DNA of 64,000 bases, from the NCBI RefSeq assembly GCF_014698445.1, contig NZ_JACJSZ010000009.1, positions 50,914 through 114,913 on the forward strand. Reading direction: 5' to 3'. The notes beneath the pieces were generated by a model that was given only the letters and a program-made list of their open reading frames with translations, ran no database searches and was not told where the DNA came from. Position numbers and translations under genes: made by a program. Source of the stretch: Microcystis elabens FACHB-917 (GTDB taxonomy: Bacteria > Cyanobacteriota > Cyanobacteriia > PCC-6307 > Cyanobiaceae). Shown here one piece after another: positions 39,481-48,600 of the stretch. Within the stretch, counting starts at the first letter, position 1, and each line of letters begins with the position of its first letter.

Positions 39481-39749
39481 CAGTTCTTGAAGGGCTGGTA
39501 GATCGGCTGGGCCGGTGTGTCGCTGGGGGGATTCTCGATCACGGTGTCGCAGGTGATGGAGCCATCGGGCCCGGTGACGCAGTTGGTGGGTTTGATCCGG
39601 GTTTCCGGGCCCACACTGCCACCCCGACGGAGCATGAAGGACTCCACCTGGGCCTCGGCCGAGGCGGTGAGGCACAGACCACCGACCAGGGCGGCGGCGG
39701 TCCGCAGGGACCAGGGAAGGGCGCGGTGGAGGACGGCAGAGGGGGTCAT
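39480..39749 (-). CDS. Small secreted conserved picocyanobacterial protein
   Basis: An 89-residue protein with a signal peptide (LPWSLRTAAALVGGLCLTASAEAQ) and a mature domain with two cysteines in NCVTGPDGSITCDT. It ends VIENPPSDTPAQPIYQPF plus two residues. The Cys-Cys spacing suggests a disulfide-closed loop in the periplasm. I do not recognise a named family, but the C-terminal segment looks conserved. It overlaps the start of the PsiE gene, so it is probably co-translated with it. Confidence 0.72.
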   Translation of the reverse strand: MTPSAVLHRALPWSLRTAAALVGGLCLTASAEAQVESFMLRRGGSVGPETRIKPTNCVTGPDGSITCDTVIENPPSDTPAQPIYQPFKN

Positions 39750-39839
39750 GGCGAGGGTCGTCGGCCTGCGGCCGCGGCGTCGTTCAACCCCCACTCTGGG
39801 GGCTGGCCGCCGGGCCGGCCAGCGGCGACCGGTGGCGGT

Positions 39840-40181
39840 TCAGGCTCCTCCGTCCGCCCGGATTTCCTGCAGCAACAGGTCGAGCTGTCCCATGGAATCC
39901 TCGAGCAAGCCGTCGTCTGCCGCAGCGTCGGCAGCGCGGCCGGGCTCCTCGCCGAGCCAGCCATCCTCGATGGCGCAGAGCCGCTCGGCCAGGCCGGCCG
40001 CTCCATGGCGGCTCCAGGTGCGGTGCAGCTCAGCGATCAGCACGGGCATGCGGATCGAACCGGCCCGCAGGGCCCGACGCAGGTCGGACTGGGTGCGGCC
40101 GTTGATGCGCAACCAGTCCTTCAGGAGGCTCTGGAGCTCGTCGAGCTGCTCGGGGCTGAGGGTGGGGGCGGAGGCGGTCAT
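39840..40181 (-). CDS. Conserved hypothetical helical protein
   Basis: A 113-residue, mostly helical, acidic protein. The N-terminal half reads SPEQLDELQSLLKDWLRINGRTQSDLRRALRAGSIRMPVLIAEL, which resembles a small DNA-binding or HTH-like helical unit without proven homology. The C-terminal half is Ala/Asp-rich. It sits 9 bp after the YkvA-like gene on the same strand, so the two are likely co-transcribed. The function is unknown. Confidence 0.65.
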   Translation of the reverse strand: MTASAPTLSPEQLDELQSLLKDWLRINGRTQSDLRRALRAGSIRMPVLIAELHRTWSRHGAAGLAERLCAIEDGWLGEEPGRAADAAADDGLLEDSMGQLDLLLQEIRADGGA

Positions 40182-40190
40182 CGCCGGACG

Positions 40191-40613
40191 CTACCCCTGC
40201 CGGCGGGAGAGGGGAAACCAGCGGTCGAGGCGGCTCTGGGCCCGGGCCCGGATCGCCGGGGTGCGATGGGTGCTGCACAGCCCCAGCAGGGCGGTGAGGG
40301 CGACCATGTCGTCGCTGAAGCCGGCCGCCGGGATGAAGTCGGGGATCACATCGAGGGGCAGCAGCAGGTAGGTGAGGGCCGCCAGGACGGTCAGCCGCAC
40401 CTGGGGCGGCGTGGCGCCATCGAGCAGCAGCTCCAGACACTCGAAGGCCGGGCGGGCGATGGTGCGGCCGGCGCGGCGCAGCAGCCGCACCAGCAGGGCC
40501 TCGTCGACCACCGAGCTCTCGAGGACCTCGGCATCGACGGAGTCCTGGCCGGCCGCGTCCCGGTGGGAGGCGGACTGGTCAGCGAAGGCAGTGGCCGAAG
40601 GGGCACCAGCCAT
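40191..40613 (-). CDS. YkvA/DUF1232-family membrane-associated protein
   Basis: A 140-residue protein. The first ~75 residues are variable and helical. The DUF1232 core follows: LAALTYLLLPLDVIPDFIPAAGFSDDMVALTALLGL, with the conserved PxDxIPD motif. The family is widespread with no assigned biochemical function. It begins an apparent two-gene unit with the hypothetical protein downstream on the minus strand. Confidence 0.9.
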   Translation of the reverse strand: MAGAPSATAFADQSASHRDAAGQDSVDAEVLESSVVDEALLVRLLRRAGRTIARPAFECLELLLDGATPPQVRLTVLAALTYLLLPLDVIPDFIPAAGFSDDMVALTALLGLCSTHRTPAIRARAQSRLDRWFPLSRRQG

Positions 40614-40710
40614 GGCGATCTGCTCAGGGAGAGGAACACGCCTCGGGAAGGGCGTCAGGTCATTCTGCGGGCGCTGGCGGGGGATGGACGAGGGGCGGAT
40701 CCCCCTCCCT

Positions 40711-41631
40711 TCACTCCTCGACCAGACCGCTCTCGATGCCGGTCTTGCGGAGCTTGCGCAGGGCCCGCTGCACCACCTGGCGGCAGTACTCGCGGCTGCA
40801 CTCCAGCTGCCGGGCCACTTCGGCGAGGGTCCGCCACTCGTGGCTGCCGTCGAGCCCGAAGCGCAGCATCACCACCGTGCGTTCCTTGGGGGTGAGGTTG
40901 GACTTCTCCAGCAGCGTCCAGACCGACGCCGTGCGCTCGGCCTGTTCGGCCCGCTCCATCGGCGCCGGCTCGTTGCTGGGCAGCACGTCGACGAGCTCGG
41001 AGGGATCGGCCTTGGAGCGCACGGCGCCCTGAAGGCTCACGGTGACGCTACGCAGCTCGCAGCCGAGCAGGTCTTCCACCTCGGCCACGGGCAGCCCCAT
41101 GGCGGCGGCCAGTTCGGCGGCGTTGGGGGAGGAGCCGTGGTACTGGAGGTGGCGCGCCTTGGCGGCCCGCAGCCGGGTGAGCTTCTCGTTGACGTTGACG
41201 GGAATGCGGATCGTGCGGCTCTGGGTGGAGAGGGCACGGTTGAGGCCCTGGCGGATCCACCAGTAGGCATAGGTGCTGAATCGGTGACCACGGGTGGGGT
41301 CGAACTTCTCGACCGCGCGGGTCAGACCGATCGTTCCTTCCTGAATGAGGTCAAGCAGATCGAGGCCCTTGCCCTGATAACGCTTGGCGAGGTTGACGAC
41401 GAGCCGGAGATTGGCTGTCACCATTTGCTGTTTTGCACGCTCCCCGTTACGCAGCGTGCGCTTTTCGAGATCATCGAAGTCGCAGGCCGGGCCGCTGCCA
41501 CCGGCCTGGGCGCAACGTTCGTTGAGGCTCACCATCGCCTGCACTTTTCGCCCGAGCGTGAGCTCCTGCTCAGGGGTGAGCAGCTGATGGCGGCCAATCT
41601 CGCCGAGAAAGGCACTGAGGGAACTCGCCAT
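40711..41631 (-). CDS. Group 2 RNA polymerase sigma-70 factor
   Basis: A 306-residue non-essential (group 2) sigma factor that redirects RNA polymerase to stress or nutrient promoters. Region 1.2 (FLGEIGRHQLLTPEQELTLGRKVQ) is present but the long region 1.1 is not. Region 2 reads NLRLVVNLAKRYQGKGLDLLDLIQEGTIGLTRAVEKFDPTRGHRFSTYAYWWIRQ, matching RpoD closely. Region 3 and the region 4 helix-turn-helix (TLAEVARQLECSREYCRQVVQRALRKL) follow. The ATG at 41631 matches family length. The exact subtype (SigB/C/D/E) is not decided. Confidence 0.94.
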   Translation of the reverse strand: MASSLSAFLGEIGRHQLLTPEQELTLGRKVQAMVSLNERCAQAGGSGPACDFDDLEKRTLRNGERAKQQMVTANLRLVVNLAKRYQGKGLDLLDLIQEGTIGLTRAVEKFDPTRGHRFSTYAYWWIRQGLNRALSTQSRTIRIPVNVNEKLTRLRAAKARHLQYHGSSPNAAELAAAMGLPVAEVEDLLGCELRSVTVSLQGAVRSKADPSELVDVLPSNEPAPMERAEQAERTASVWTLLEKSNLTPKERTVVMLRFGLDGSHEWRTLAEVARQLECSREYCRQVVQRALRKLRKTGIESGLVEE

Positions 41632-41849
41632 GGAGCATTGGAATCGCTTAGTTGAACCTAGGGTTGTTTCTGGATGTTCCTGAAACGAACAGAAAGCCTT
41701 CACTGTTCCGTTGCAGCTTCCACATACGGCGCCGGCAATGGCCGGATGTTTCCATAATTTCTGCTGATTTCCGCCTCTCATGGCCGTCCCCGGTTCCCGG
41801 CCCCAGGGACCCAGCCGCTACCGTCCGGGCGATCCACCGACACCAGCCG

Positions 41850-42338
41850 ATGGCCGGGCTTCTCTCCATCCCCTCCGAGGTGCTCTCCAGCGCCGCCGTG
41901 GCCTACGTCCATTACCTGAGCTTCATGGTCTGCTTCGGGGCCCTGGTGCTGGAGCGGCGCCTGATCCGTCCCGACCCGGACCGCAAGGACGCAATCCTGA
42001 TGGTGATCACCGATGTGACCTACGGCCTGGCCGCCCTGGGGGTGCTGGTGAGCGGCATCCTGCGGGTGCTCTCCTTCGGCCAGGGCTCCAGCTTCTACAC
42101 CGAGAACCCCCTGTTCTGGTGGAAGGTGGGCACCTACCTGGCGGTGGGGGCCCTTTCCCTGTATCCCACCGTCACCTACATCCTCTGGGCCATCCCCCTG
42201 CGCAAGGGGGAGCTGCCGAAGGTGAGCGAGGCCCTGTCCAACCGGCTGCGCTGGGTGCTCAACATCGAACTGGCGGGCTTCGCCGCCATTCCCCTGATGG
42301 CGGCGCTGATGGCCCGGGGCGTCGGACTGACGGGCTGA
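41850..42338 (+). CDS. DUF2214-family membrane protein
   Basis: A 162-residue four-helix membrane protein of the DUF2214 type. It contains AYVHYLSFMVCFGALVLERRLI with a conserved His, YGLAALGVLVSGILRVLSFGQGSSFYTENPLFWWKVGTYL, and a closing helix IELAGFAAIPLMAALMARG. The conserved His and the ENPxFWxK motif resemble heme-linked CopD/YqiK-like membrane proteins. The function is unknown. The stop overlaps the next gene's ATG (TGATG), and it is divergent from the sigma factor. Confidence 0.88.
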   Translation: MAGLLSIPSEVLSSAAVAYVHYLSFMVCFGALVLERRLIRPDPDRKDAILMVITDVTYGLAALGVLVSGILRVLSFGQGSSFYTENPLFWWKVGTYLAVGALSLYPTVTYILWAIPLRKGELPKVSEALSNRLRWVLNIELAGFAAIPLMAALMARGVGLTG

Positions 42339-43156
42339 TGGGCCGGCCCTGGCCGCTCGGGCTGGTGCTGGCCGGGGCTGTATCCGCCCTGCTGCTGCCG
42401 GAGCTGCGGCTCCCCTCGCTGGCGGCGCCCGCCGCCGGCCCCACCTGTGCCCCCGACCGGGCCAGCCGGCCCATGGAGCGCAGCCGCCCTGCGGCCGCAA
42501 CGCCGATCGCCGCCGCGGCGGCGCCCGCAGCCGCCCCCGCCGGGGCCACCGACTACAGCCAGTGGCTGCGGCCGACCCCCTTCGGCTGGGCGCGCCTCGA
42601 CCACTGGTGCGTCTGGGTGGAGCCGGCGGCCAGCGAAGGCCCCGCCCAGATGTGGGATCAGCGTTGGCTCGGTGCGGTGGAGCGGGCCCTGGCGACCTGG
42701 GGCCAGGAGCTGGCGATCACGCGGGTGGCGGATCCGGCGGCGGCCCAGGTGCGGATCCTGCGGCGCCGGCCGCCGCTGCTCAGGGAAGCCTCCGGCCGCA
42801 CCCGGGCCAGCCACGGGCGGGCCGAGCTGGCGGTGCTGGCGGTGAATCGGGGCACGGGCTGGGTTCTGGAGCCCCAGGTGCGGGTGCAGATCAGCCCGGG
42901 GCAGCGGCCCGAGGCCACCGAGGCCACTGCCCTGCACGAGCTGGGCCATGCCTTCGGGCTGTGGGGCCACAGCGATGATCCGGCCGACGCGATGGCGGCG
43001 GTGCCGGGGCCCCGGCCGGTGCTGGCGCTGAGCCCACGGGATCGGGCCACGCTGCGGTGGCTCTATGGCCAGCCCACCGGCTTCGGCCGGCCACTGGCGG
43101 CGGAAGCGGTGCCCGCTCAGCCCGGCGGGGCGTCCTCCGGGGGCGCGGGCCGCTGA
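42338..43156 (+). CDS. Secreted matrixin-like zinc metalloprotease
   Basis: A 272-residue exported protein. A signal/anchor helix (GLVLAGAVSALLLPELRLPSLA) is followed by an Ala/Pro-rich linker to about residue 65. A catalytic domain then carries the extended zinc motif ALHELGHAFGLWGHSDDPADAM at about residue 200, HExxHxxGxxGH with a downstream Met-turn region. The family digests proteins at the cell surface, but this substrate is unknown. A homologous fold is seen in many Synechococcus genomes. The start ATG is coupled to the DUF2214 stop. It overlaps the converging ABC ATPase by 40 bp. Confidence 0.85.
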   Translation: MGRPWPLGLVLAGAVSALLLPELRLPSLAAPAAGPTCAPDRASRPMERSRPAAATPIAAAAAPAAAPAGATDYSQWLRPTPFGWARLDHWCVWVEPAASEGPAQMWDQRWLGAVERALATWGQELAITRVADPAAAQVRILRRRPPLLREASGRTRASHGRAELAVLAVNRGTGWVLEPQVRVQISPGQRPEATEATALHELGHAFGLWGHSDDPADAMAAVPGPRPVLALSPRDRATLRWLYGQPTGFGRPLAAEAVPAQPGGASSGGAGR

Positions 43157-43923
43157 GCCGGGTGCCGGTGGTGGTAAGGCACGAAGCCGAGGCCGTAGAT
43201 CTGCTCGAGCCGGGAGGGGCTGAGGGCGTGGTCGGGCGTGCCGTGGCAGCGGAGGCTGCGGTTGAGGCAAAGCACGCCGTCGCAGGTGCGGCGCACCATC
43301 TCCAGATCGTGGGAAACCTGCAGGATCGTCCAGCCCTCGCTGCGGCGCAGTTGATAGAGGAGGGTGTGGAACTGTTCGGCGGCGTGGGCGTCGAGACCGG
43401 CCTGGGCTTCATCGAGCACCAGCAGGCGGCGGGGGCGCACCACGCAGGAGGCCAGCAGCACCCGCTTGAGCTGGCCGCCGGAGAGCTCCGACAGCAGACG
43501 GTCGGCCAGGTCGGCGCAGAGGGTCTTGCGCAGGGCGGCGCGGACGGCGCTGCGGCGCGCCTCGCGTCCCAGCCAGGGCAGGGCGAGGCCCGGCGGATCC
43601 CAGCCGAGGCCGACGAACTCGGCCACGGTGAGGGGGAAACGACCGCGGGGGATCAGGGACTGGGGGAGGTAGGCGAGCCGGGCGCGCAGCTCGCGCGGCA
43701 GCTGGCCGCGGCTGCCGAGGCTGCAGCCGAGGAAGCGCACCTCACCGGCCTGGCGGGGCAGGATGCCGAGGATGGCCTGCACCAGGGTGCTCTTGCCGGC
43801 GCCGTTGGGGCCCACCAGGGCCGTGTCGGATTCGGCCCGCAACTGAAAGCTGACGTCGTCGACGGCCGTGACGCCCTCGCGCCGCACGCTCAGGTGGCTG
43901 ACTTCGAGAACCATTTCGGCCAT
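43117..43923 (-). CDS. Metal-type ABC transporter ATP-binding protein
   Basis: A 268-residue ATPase of the ZnuC/MntA-like (metal) class. Walker A is GPNGAGKST, the Q-loop is YLPQSLIPRGRFPLTVAEFV, the signature is LSGGQLKRVLLA, Walker B ends in LLVLDEAQAGLD, and the switch His lies in ILQVSHDLEMVRRTCD. The C-terminal tail is His/Pro-rich (PYHHRHPAQRP), a feature often seen in zinc or manganese transporters. No permease or binding protein is adjacent, so the partner genes must be elsewhere. Confidence 0.9.
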   Translation of the reverse strand: MAEMVLEVSHLSVRREGVTAVDDVSFQLRAESDTALVGPNGAGKSTLVQAILGILPRQAGEVRFLGCSLGSRGQLPRELRARLAYLPQSLIPRGRFPLTVAEFVGLGWDPPGLALPWLGREARRSAVRAALRKTLCADLADRLLSELSGGQLKRVLLASCVVRPRRLLVLDEAQAGLDAHAAEQFHTLLYQLRRSEGWTILQVSHDLEMVRRTCDGVLCLNRSLRCHGTPDHALSPSRLEQIYGLGFVPYHHRHPAQRPAPPEDAPPG

Positions 43924-44003
43924 GGCTGCAGCCTACCCAGAAGCCCCAGGGCCGGCCGCCGCCGCCGAGAATGGGGCCTCAACGCTGCGCCCCTCCCCCC
44001 GCC

Positions 44004-44675
44004 ATGACCTGCCTCGCCGTGACCGGAGCTTCAGGCAAGACGGGCTGGCGGGTGGTGCAGGAGGCCCTGGGCCGGGGCTGGCGGGTGAAGGCGATCCTGC
44101 GGCCGAGCTCCGAGGTGCCGCCGGGGCTGGAGGGGGCGGAGCTGGTGCGGCTGGAGCTGGGGGATACGGAGGCGCTCGGGGCGGCGCTGGCGGGCTGCGA
44201 CGCCCTGGTGATCGCCACCGGGGCGCGGCCGTCGGTGGATCTGGCCGGGCCGCTGAAGGTGGATGCCCTGGCGATGCGGCCCCAGATCGCCGCCTGCAAA
44301 GCCGCCGGTGTGAAACGGGTGGTGCTGGTGAGCTCCCTGTGCAGCGGCCGCTGGCTGCATCCGCTGAATCTGTTCGGGCTGATCCTGGTGTGGAAGGGGG
44401 TGGGGGAACGCTGGCTGGCGGCCAGCGGCCTGGAGTGGACGGTGGTGCGCCCCGGTGGACTGAAGGAAACAGAAGAAGGCATCGAGGCCGAGGGGATCCG
44501 CTACAGCGGACCCGATGAACAGGAGAGCGACAGCATTCCGCGGCGGCTGGTGGCGCGGGTGTGCCTGGATGCGGTGGAGAGCCCCGCCGCGATCGGCCGC
44601 ATCATCGAAATCACCAGCAGCCCCCTGCAGCCGGCGGTGCCGCTGGGGGAGTGGCTGGCGAGCAGCGCCGCCTGA
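44004..44675 (+). CDS. NAD(P)-binding atypical SDR (Ycf39-like) protein
   Basis: A 223-residue Rossmann-fold protein of the SDR_a5/NmrA-like type. The nucleotide-binding motif is CLAVTGASGKTGWRVVQEAL at the N-terminus. CDALVIATGARP, KAAGVKRVVLVSSLCS, a WTVVRPGGLKET strand and a terminal helix follow. It lacks the usual YxxxK catalytic pair, so it probably binds NAD(P)H without classical dehydrogenase activity. Relatives assist photosystem assembly or redox-linked regulation. The ATG start is 80 bp from the divergent ABC ATPase. Confidence 0.9.
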   Translation: MTCLAVTGASGKTGWRVVQEALGRGWRVKAILRPSSEVPPGLEGAELVRLELGDTEALGAALAGCDALVIATGARPSVDLAGPLKVDALAMRPQIAACKAAGVKRVVLVSSLCSGRWLHPLNLFGLILVWKGVGERWLAASGLEWTVVRPGGLKETEEGIEAEGIRYSGPDEQESDSIPRRLVARVCLDAVESPAAIGRIIEITSSPLQPAVPLGEWLASSAA

Positions 44676-44711
44676 GGGCGGCTGTAGGGTCGCCGCGGCG
44701 GTGGCGGCTGG

Positions 44712-45677
44712 ATGCGCAAACCCACTCTCCTGCTGGTGTTGACGGTGCTGATCACCGCCGGGGCGAGTTTTGCGGCGGCCAACCTGCTGCTGCGCCACGC
44801 CACCCCGAGCGGCCCGCGTGTGGCGGCCGCGTTGCCGCCCCTGCCGGGGGGTGTGGCCCTGGGGGATCCGACGCCGAAGTTCGTGGGAGAGACGCGGGTG
44901 CTGGCGATGGAGGCGATCGACGCCACCGCCTGGGCGCCGTTGAACCAGGCGCTGGTGCAACTGGCACGCCGGTTCCTGGACTACCCGTTCAAGGGGTTCT
45001 CCCTTGATGGCGGCCCTAAAGAGCAGCTGGTGCTGGATCTCAGCAACTTCGACTGCTTCCTGTTCGTGGAGCAGCTGCTGGCGCTGAGCAACAGCCGCAA
45101 GGTGGACACCCAGGACGAAGGGGTGGAGCGCTTCACCCAGCACGTGCGGCGGCTGCGCTATGCGGATGGCGAGGTGGACTACTGCCGGCGGCAGCACTAC
45201 TTCAGCCGCTGGGCCGAGGCGGCCGAGCGCAACGGCTACGTGGTGAACCTCACCCCGTTCCTGCCGGGGGCCAGCCAGCGCACGGTGGCGCTCAACTTCA
45301 TGAGCAACCACATCAAGAGCTACAAGCCGATGCAGCTGGCCCGCAACAAACAGTGCATCACGGAGCTGGAGAAGGGTCTGGTGCTGAACCAGGCCTACAT
45401 CCCCCTGGCGGCCCTGCCGGGGGTGCTGCCGTCGCTGCGCAACGGCGACATCTTCGCGCTGGTGACGAAGGTGCCCGGGCTGGATGTGACCCACGTGGGC
45501 TTCCTGGAGAAACGCGACGGGACGGTTGATGCGATCCACGCGGCGGAGGGGGCGGGGGTGATCCGCAGTGAGAACTTCATGGCCTACGCGGGGCGGGTGA
45601 AGAATGTGATCGGGGTGGCGATTTATCGGCCGAGGCCGAATCCGGGGGTGGCCGCAGGGGCTAAGCCGGGGGGATGA
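44712..45677 (+). CDS. DUF1460-type putative peptidoglycan amidase
   Basis: A 321-residue exported protein. It has an N-terminal membrane/signal segment (LLLVLTVLITAGASFAAANLLL), then a domain with LVLDLSNFDCFLFVEQLLALS, SRWAEAAERNGYVVNLTPFLPGA and GLDVTHVGFLEKRDGTVDAIHAAEGAGV. The Cys and His in DCFLFVEQ and THVGF are the expected catalytic pair of an NlpC/P60-like fold. The family is annotated as N-acetylmuramoyl-L-alanine amidase-like. It overlaps the converging RTX gene by 17 bp. Confidence 0.85.
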   Translation: MRKPTLLLVLTVLITAGASFAAANLLLRHATPSGPRVAAALPPLPGGVALGDPTPKFVGETRVLAMEAIDATAWAPLNQALVQLARRFLDYPFKGFSLDGGPKEQLVLDLSNFDCFLFVEQLLALSNSRKVDTQDEGVERFTQHVRRLRYADGEVDYCRRQHYFSRWAEAAERNGYVVNLTPFLPGASQRTVALNFMSNHIKSYKPMQLARNKQCITELEKGLVLNQAYIPLAALPGVLPSLRNGDIFALVTKVPGLDVTHVGFLEKRDGTVDAIHAAEGAGVIRSENFMAYAGRVKNVIGVAIYRPRPNPGVAAGAKPGG

Positions 45678-48600
45678 GGGCGAGCACATCAGCAGCGGTG
45701 AGGGTGACACCATTGGAAAATCCGAAGGCTTCGATTTCGTAACCAGGAGACACAAAGTGGTTCGTGATGACGAGTTGATCCCTGGTTGAGAACGTCAGCT
45801 CCAGGTGAGCGCCCTGCCGACGAACCGATGAAAGATCGGTCGACCTCAGATTTGAGAACCTGACACTATCCTTATTCATCAGATTCGGATCGAAGTCGAT
45901 GATGGTCTTCAAGGCTCCACTCCTGGCGATCACATAGGTGTCACTGCCCTCACCGCCATTCAGGATGTCACTCCCTGTGCCGGCAATAAGGCGGTCACGC
46001 CCTTGGCCTCCATGCAGCACATCATGGCCGGCTCCGCCATCGAGGAAGTCATCGCCAGCACCACCTTGGAGGGTGTCATTGCCATTGCCACCAGTCAGTG
46101 CATCATTCAAGGCACCCCCATAAAGAAGGTCGTTTCCATCAAGCCCCTTGACTCGATTCGCCATATCGTTGTACCCCCCAAGCGTATCATTGCCTGTTGT
46201 CGCACCAGCGACAACGACACGATCCCTCAACTGCTTGTCACTCCAGCTGACGTTGTTAGAAAACTGAAAAGCTTCAATTCGGAAGGCTGCGGACAAGAAG
46301 TAGTTCTCCACACTGAGCTGCCCGCCTCCTGAGACCTTGAGCATCAGATGATGAGAATGCCGTTCAACAGAGGTAATATCCTGGGGTCGCAGGTTCTGAA
46401 AGATCACCACATCACGGTTCCCAGCCGACCCATCCACATCCACGATCTGTTTCTGGTCCCCGCCCTTGGCGATCACATACACATCATCCCCCTGGCCGCC
46501 ATTCAGATAATCGTTGCCGCTGCCCGCTATCAGCCAGTCACGGCCCGCACCGCCCAACATGTAGTCATGGCCTGCGCCGCCATCGAGGTGGTCATCACCA
46601 TCTCCCCCGTTCAGCCAGTCCTGGCCGTTACCGCCCTTCAGCACATCCGCAAAGCCACTCCCGAACAGATGGTCGTCGCCATCGAGGCCATCGATCCGGT
46701 TCACCATGTCCCCAAACCCACCCAGCCAGTCATTCCCCGCCGTCGCTCCTCCCACCACCGCACGGTCCCGCAGATCCCCATCGCTCCACACCGTTCCATC
46801 GGCAAACTGAAAGTCTTCGATGCGATGCATCGCAGAGGCAAAATAGTGATCCACCCACAGTCGATCACCGTTGCCGTAGTACAGATACAGTTGCGAGCCA
46901 TGGCGCTCCACCAACTGCACATCCGATGGGGTCACATCGCTGAACAGCACCACATCACGGTTCCCAGCCGACCCATCCACATCCACGATCTGTTTCTGGT
47001 CCCCGCCCTTGGCGATCACATACACATCATCCCCCTGGCCGCCATTCAGATAATCGTTGCCGCTGCCCGCTATCAGCCAGTCACGGCCCGCACCGCCCAA
47101 CATGTAGTCATGGCCTGCGCCGCCATCGAGCAGATCCTGGCCTTCGGTACCCGAAAGATGATTTGAGTCTGCTGATCCCCGATACAGACGATGCTCAGAG
47201 AGAAGCCGGAATAGGAGATTGTTCAGCGACCTATAGGTTAAGGCATACTCCTGGATTCTGGTGAGAATCAAGTCACCGTCATTCCCCAGTGACCTCAAAG
47301 CACTGGAGAGACGAAACAGTTTTTTGATGTCTAGTGACTGAAGACAATAGGCATCAAGAAACGCAACGGCCTGCTCAAGCCCCTCAAGAGGGGCCTCAGG
47401 CAGCAACGTTCCGTCGGCTGCCAGAAAAGGCTTCACTAGTGGCTGGGCATCCGTCTGGAGGATCAACTGGTCCTCCAGTTGATGACGAAAATCCTCATAG
47501 GCCCGGTGGAGCATCGTCGCTGGCACACCAACGGGGCGGGGATCAGCCCAACCCTGGCGATAGGTGCGATCGAGAAGACGCTCAAGAACCTCGAGTCGTC
47601 CTTCCAGCGAGCCAGGATCGGGATGTCCAGCCATGCTCGCCACCCCTGTCCATCGGAAGATCAGCAGGTCGATCAACGCCTCACGCTGGGCAGCCGTCCC
47701 CTGAATCCATCGCTCCAGGATCAGACGCAACTCGCCGGAAGCATCCAATGCCATGGCCTGATGCAGATCCATGACACGGCCCATACCTTTGGCATTGGGC
47801 AAGGCGGCCAGTCCATCGTCGAGCGGGATTGTATGCAGCCAAGTCGTGCGAGCCTGATCCACACGAAACCAGACATCGTTCATCGCCTGAGTGGTTCCAT
47901 CCATGGCATCAAACTCGCCAATCTGAAGATGCTGATTCCCTTGAGGATCTGCAAACGACGAAGCCTCGTAGTTCACACCAAGTCGCCGCACACCAGCCTC
48001 CTGCATCGAGAGAAGCTCACCAGCATCGACAGATCCGTTACTATTGACATCCTTCCAGATTTTCAATGTCGACCATGCAGCATCCAAAGCATCAACGTAT
48101 CGATCTCCATTCACATCAAGCGATTCCAAGGCAGCAAAACCATGAGCTGCGCGGCTCCCGTCCGGCAGATCCGTATGGTTTCCAAAAAGTTCACCCCCAT
48201 TATCTATCAAACCGTTCCCATTAAGATCGCGCACCAGAAGACCATCGGTCGGACTGACCCAACCCGTTCTTTCCGCGAAGCCATTCCGATCGTGATCAAA
48301 ATGGATTCCCATGGAGTTCTCTGGGAGTGTTGTGATGCCATTTCGGTCCAGATCAAGTACCAGCGGACATGAGTAGGGTCTCTCCGCAGCCTGAAACTGA
48401 TCCCTCAGTGCACCAAGCCCACGATCCCAGAGATCAGCAAGATGACCCGCCAGAAACTCAGCGACATCATCGCCATAGGCACTGCCAAGCATGGATGCCG
48501 AGAGCATCACGCCCCCTGCCGCCAACCAGCCCAAGGGGCCTGCGGCCAGCAACGGCGCCACGGCCAGTGCAGCCAGGCGGCCAGCAAGAATGGCACCCGC

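Noticed and set aside
46405..47130. CRISPR-like repeat array
   Set aside because: Only two long identical copies, in frame within one protein gene, with no short regularly spaced repeats.
46348..47166. Repeat-rich 272-codon plus-strand frame inside the RTX gene
   Set aside because: It is antisense of the RTX repeats; the His/Ile-rich periodicity simply mirrors the duplicated segment.
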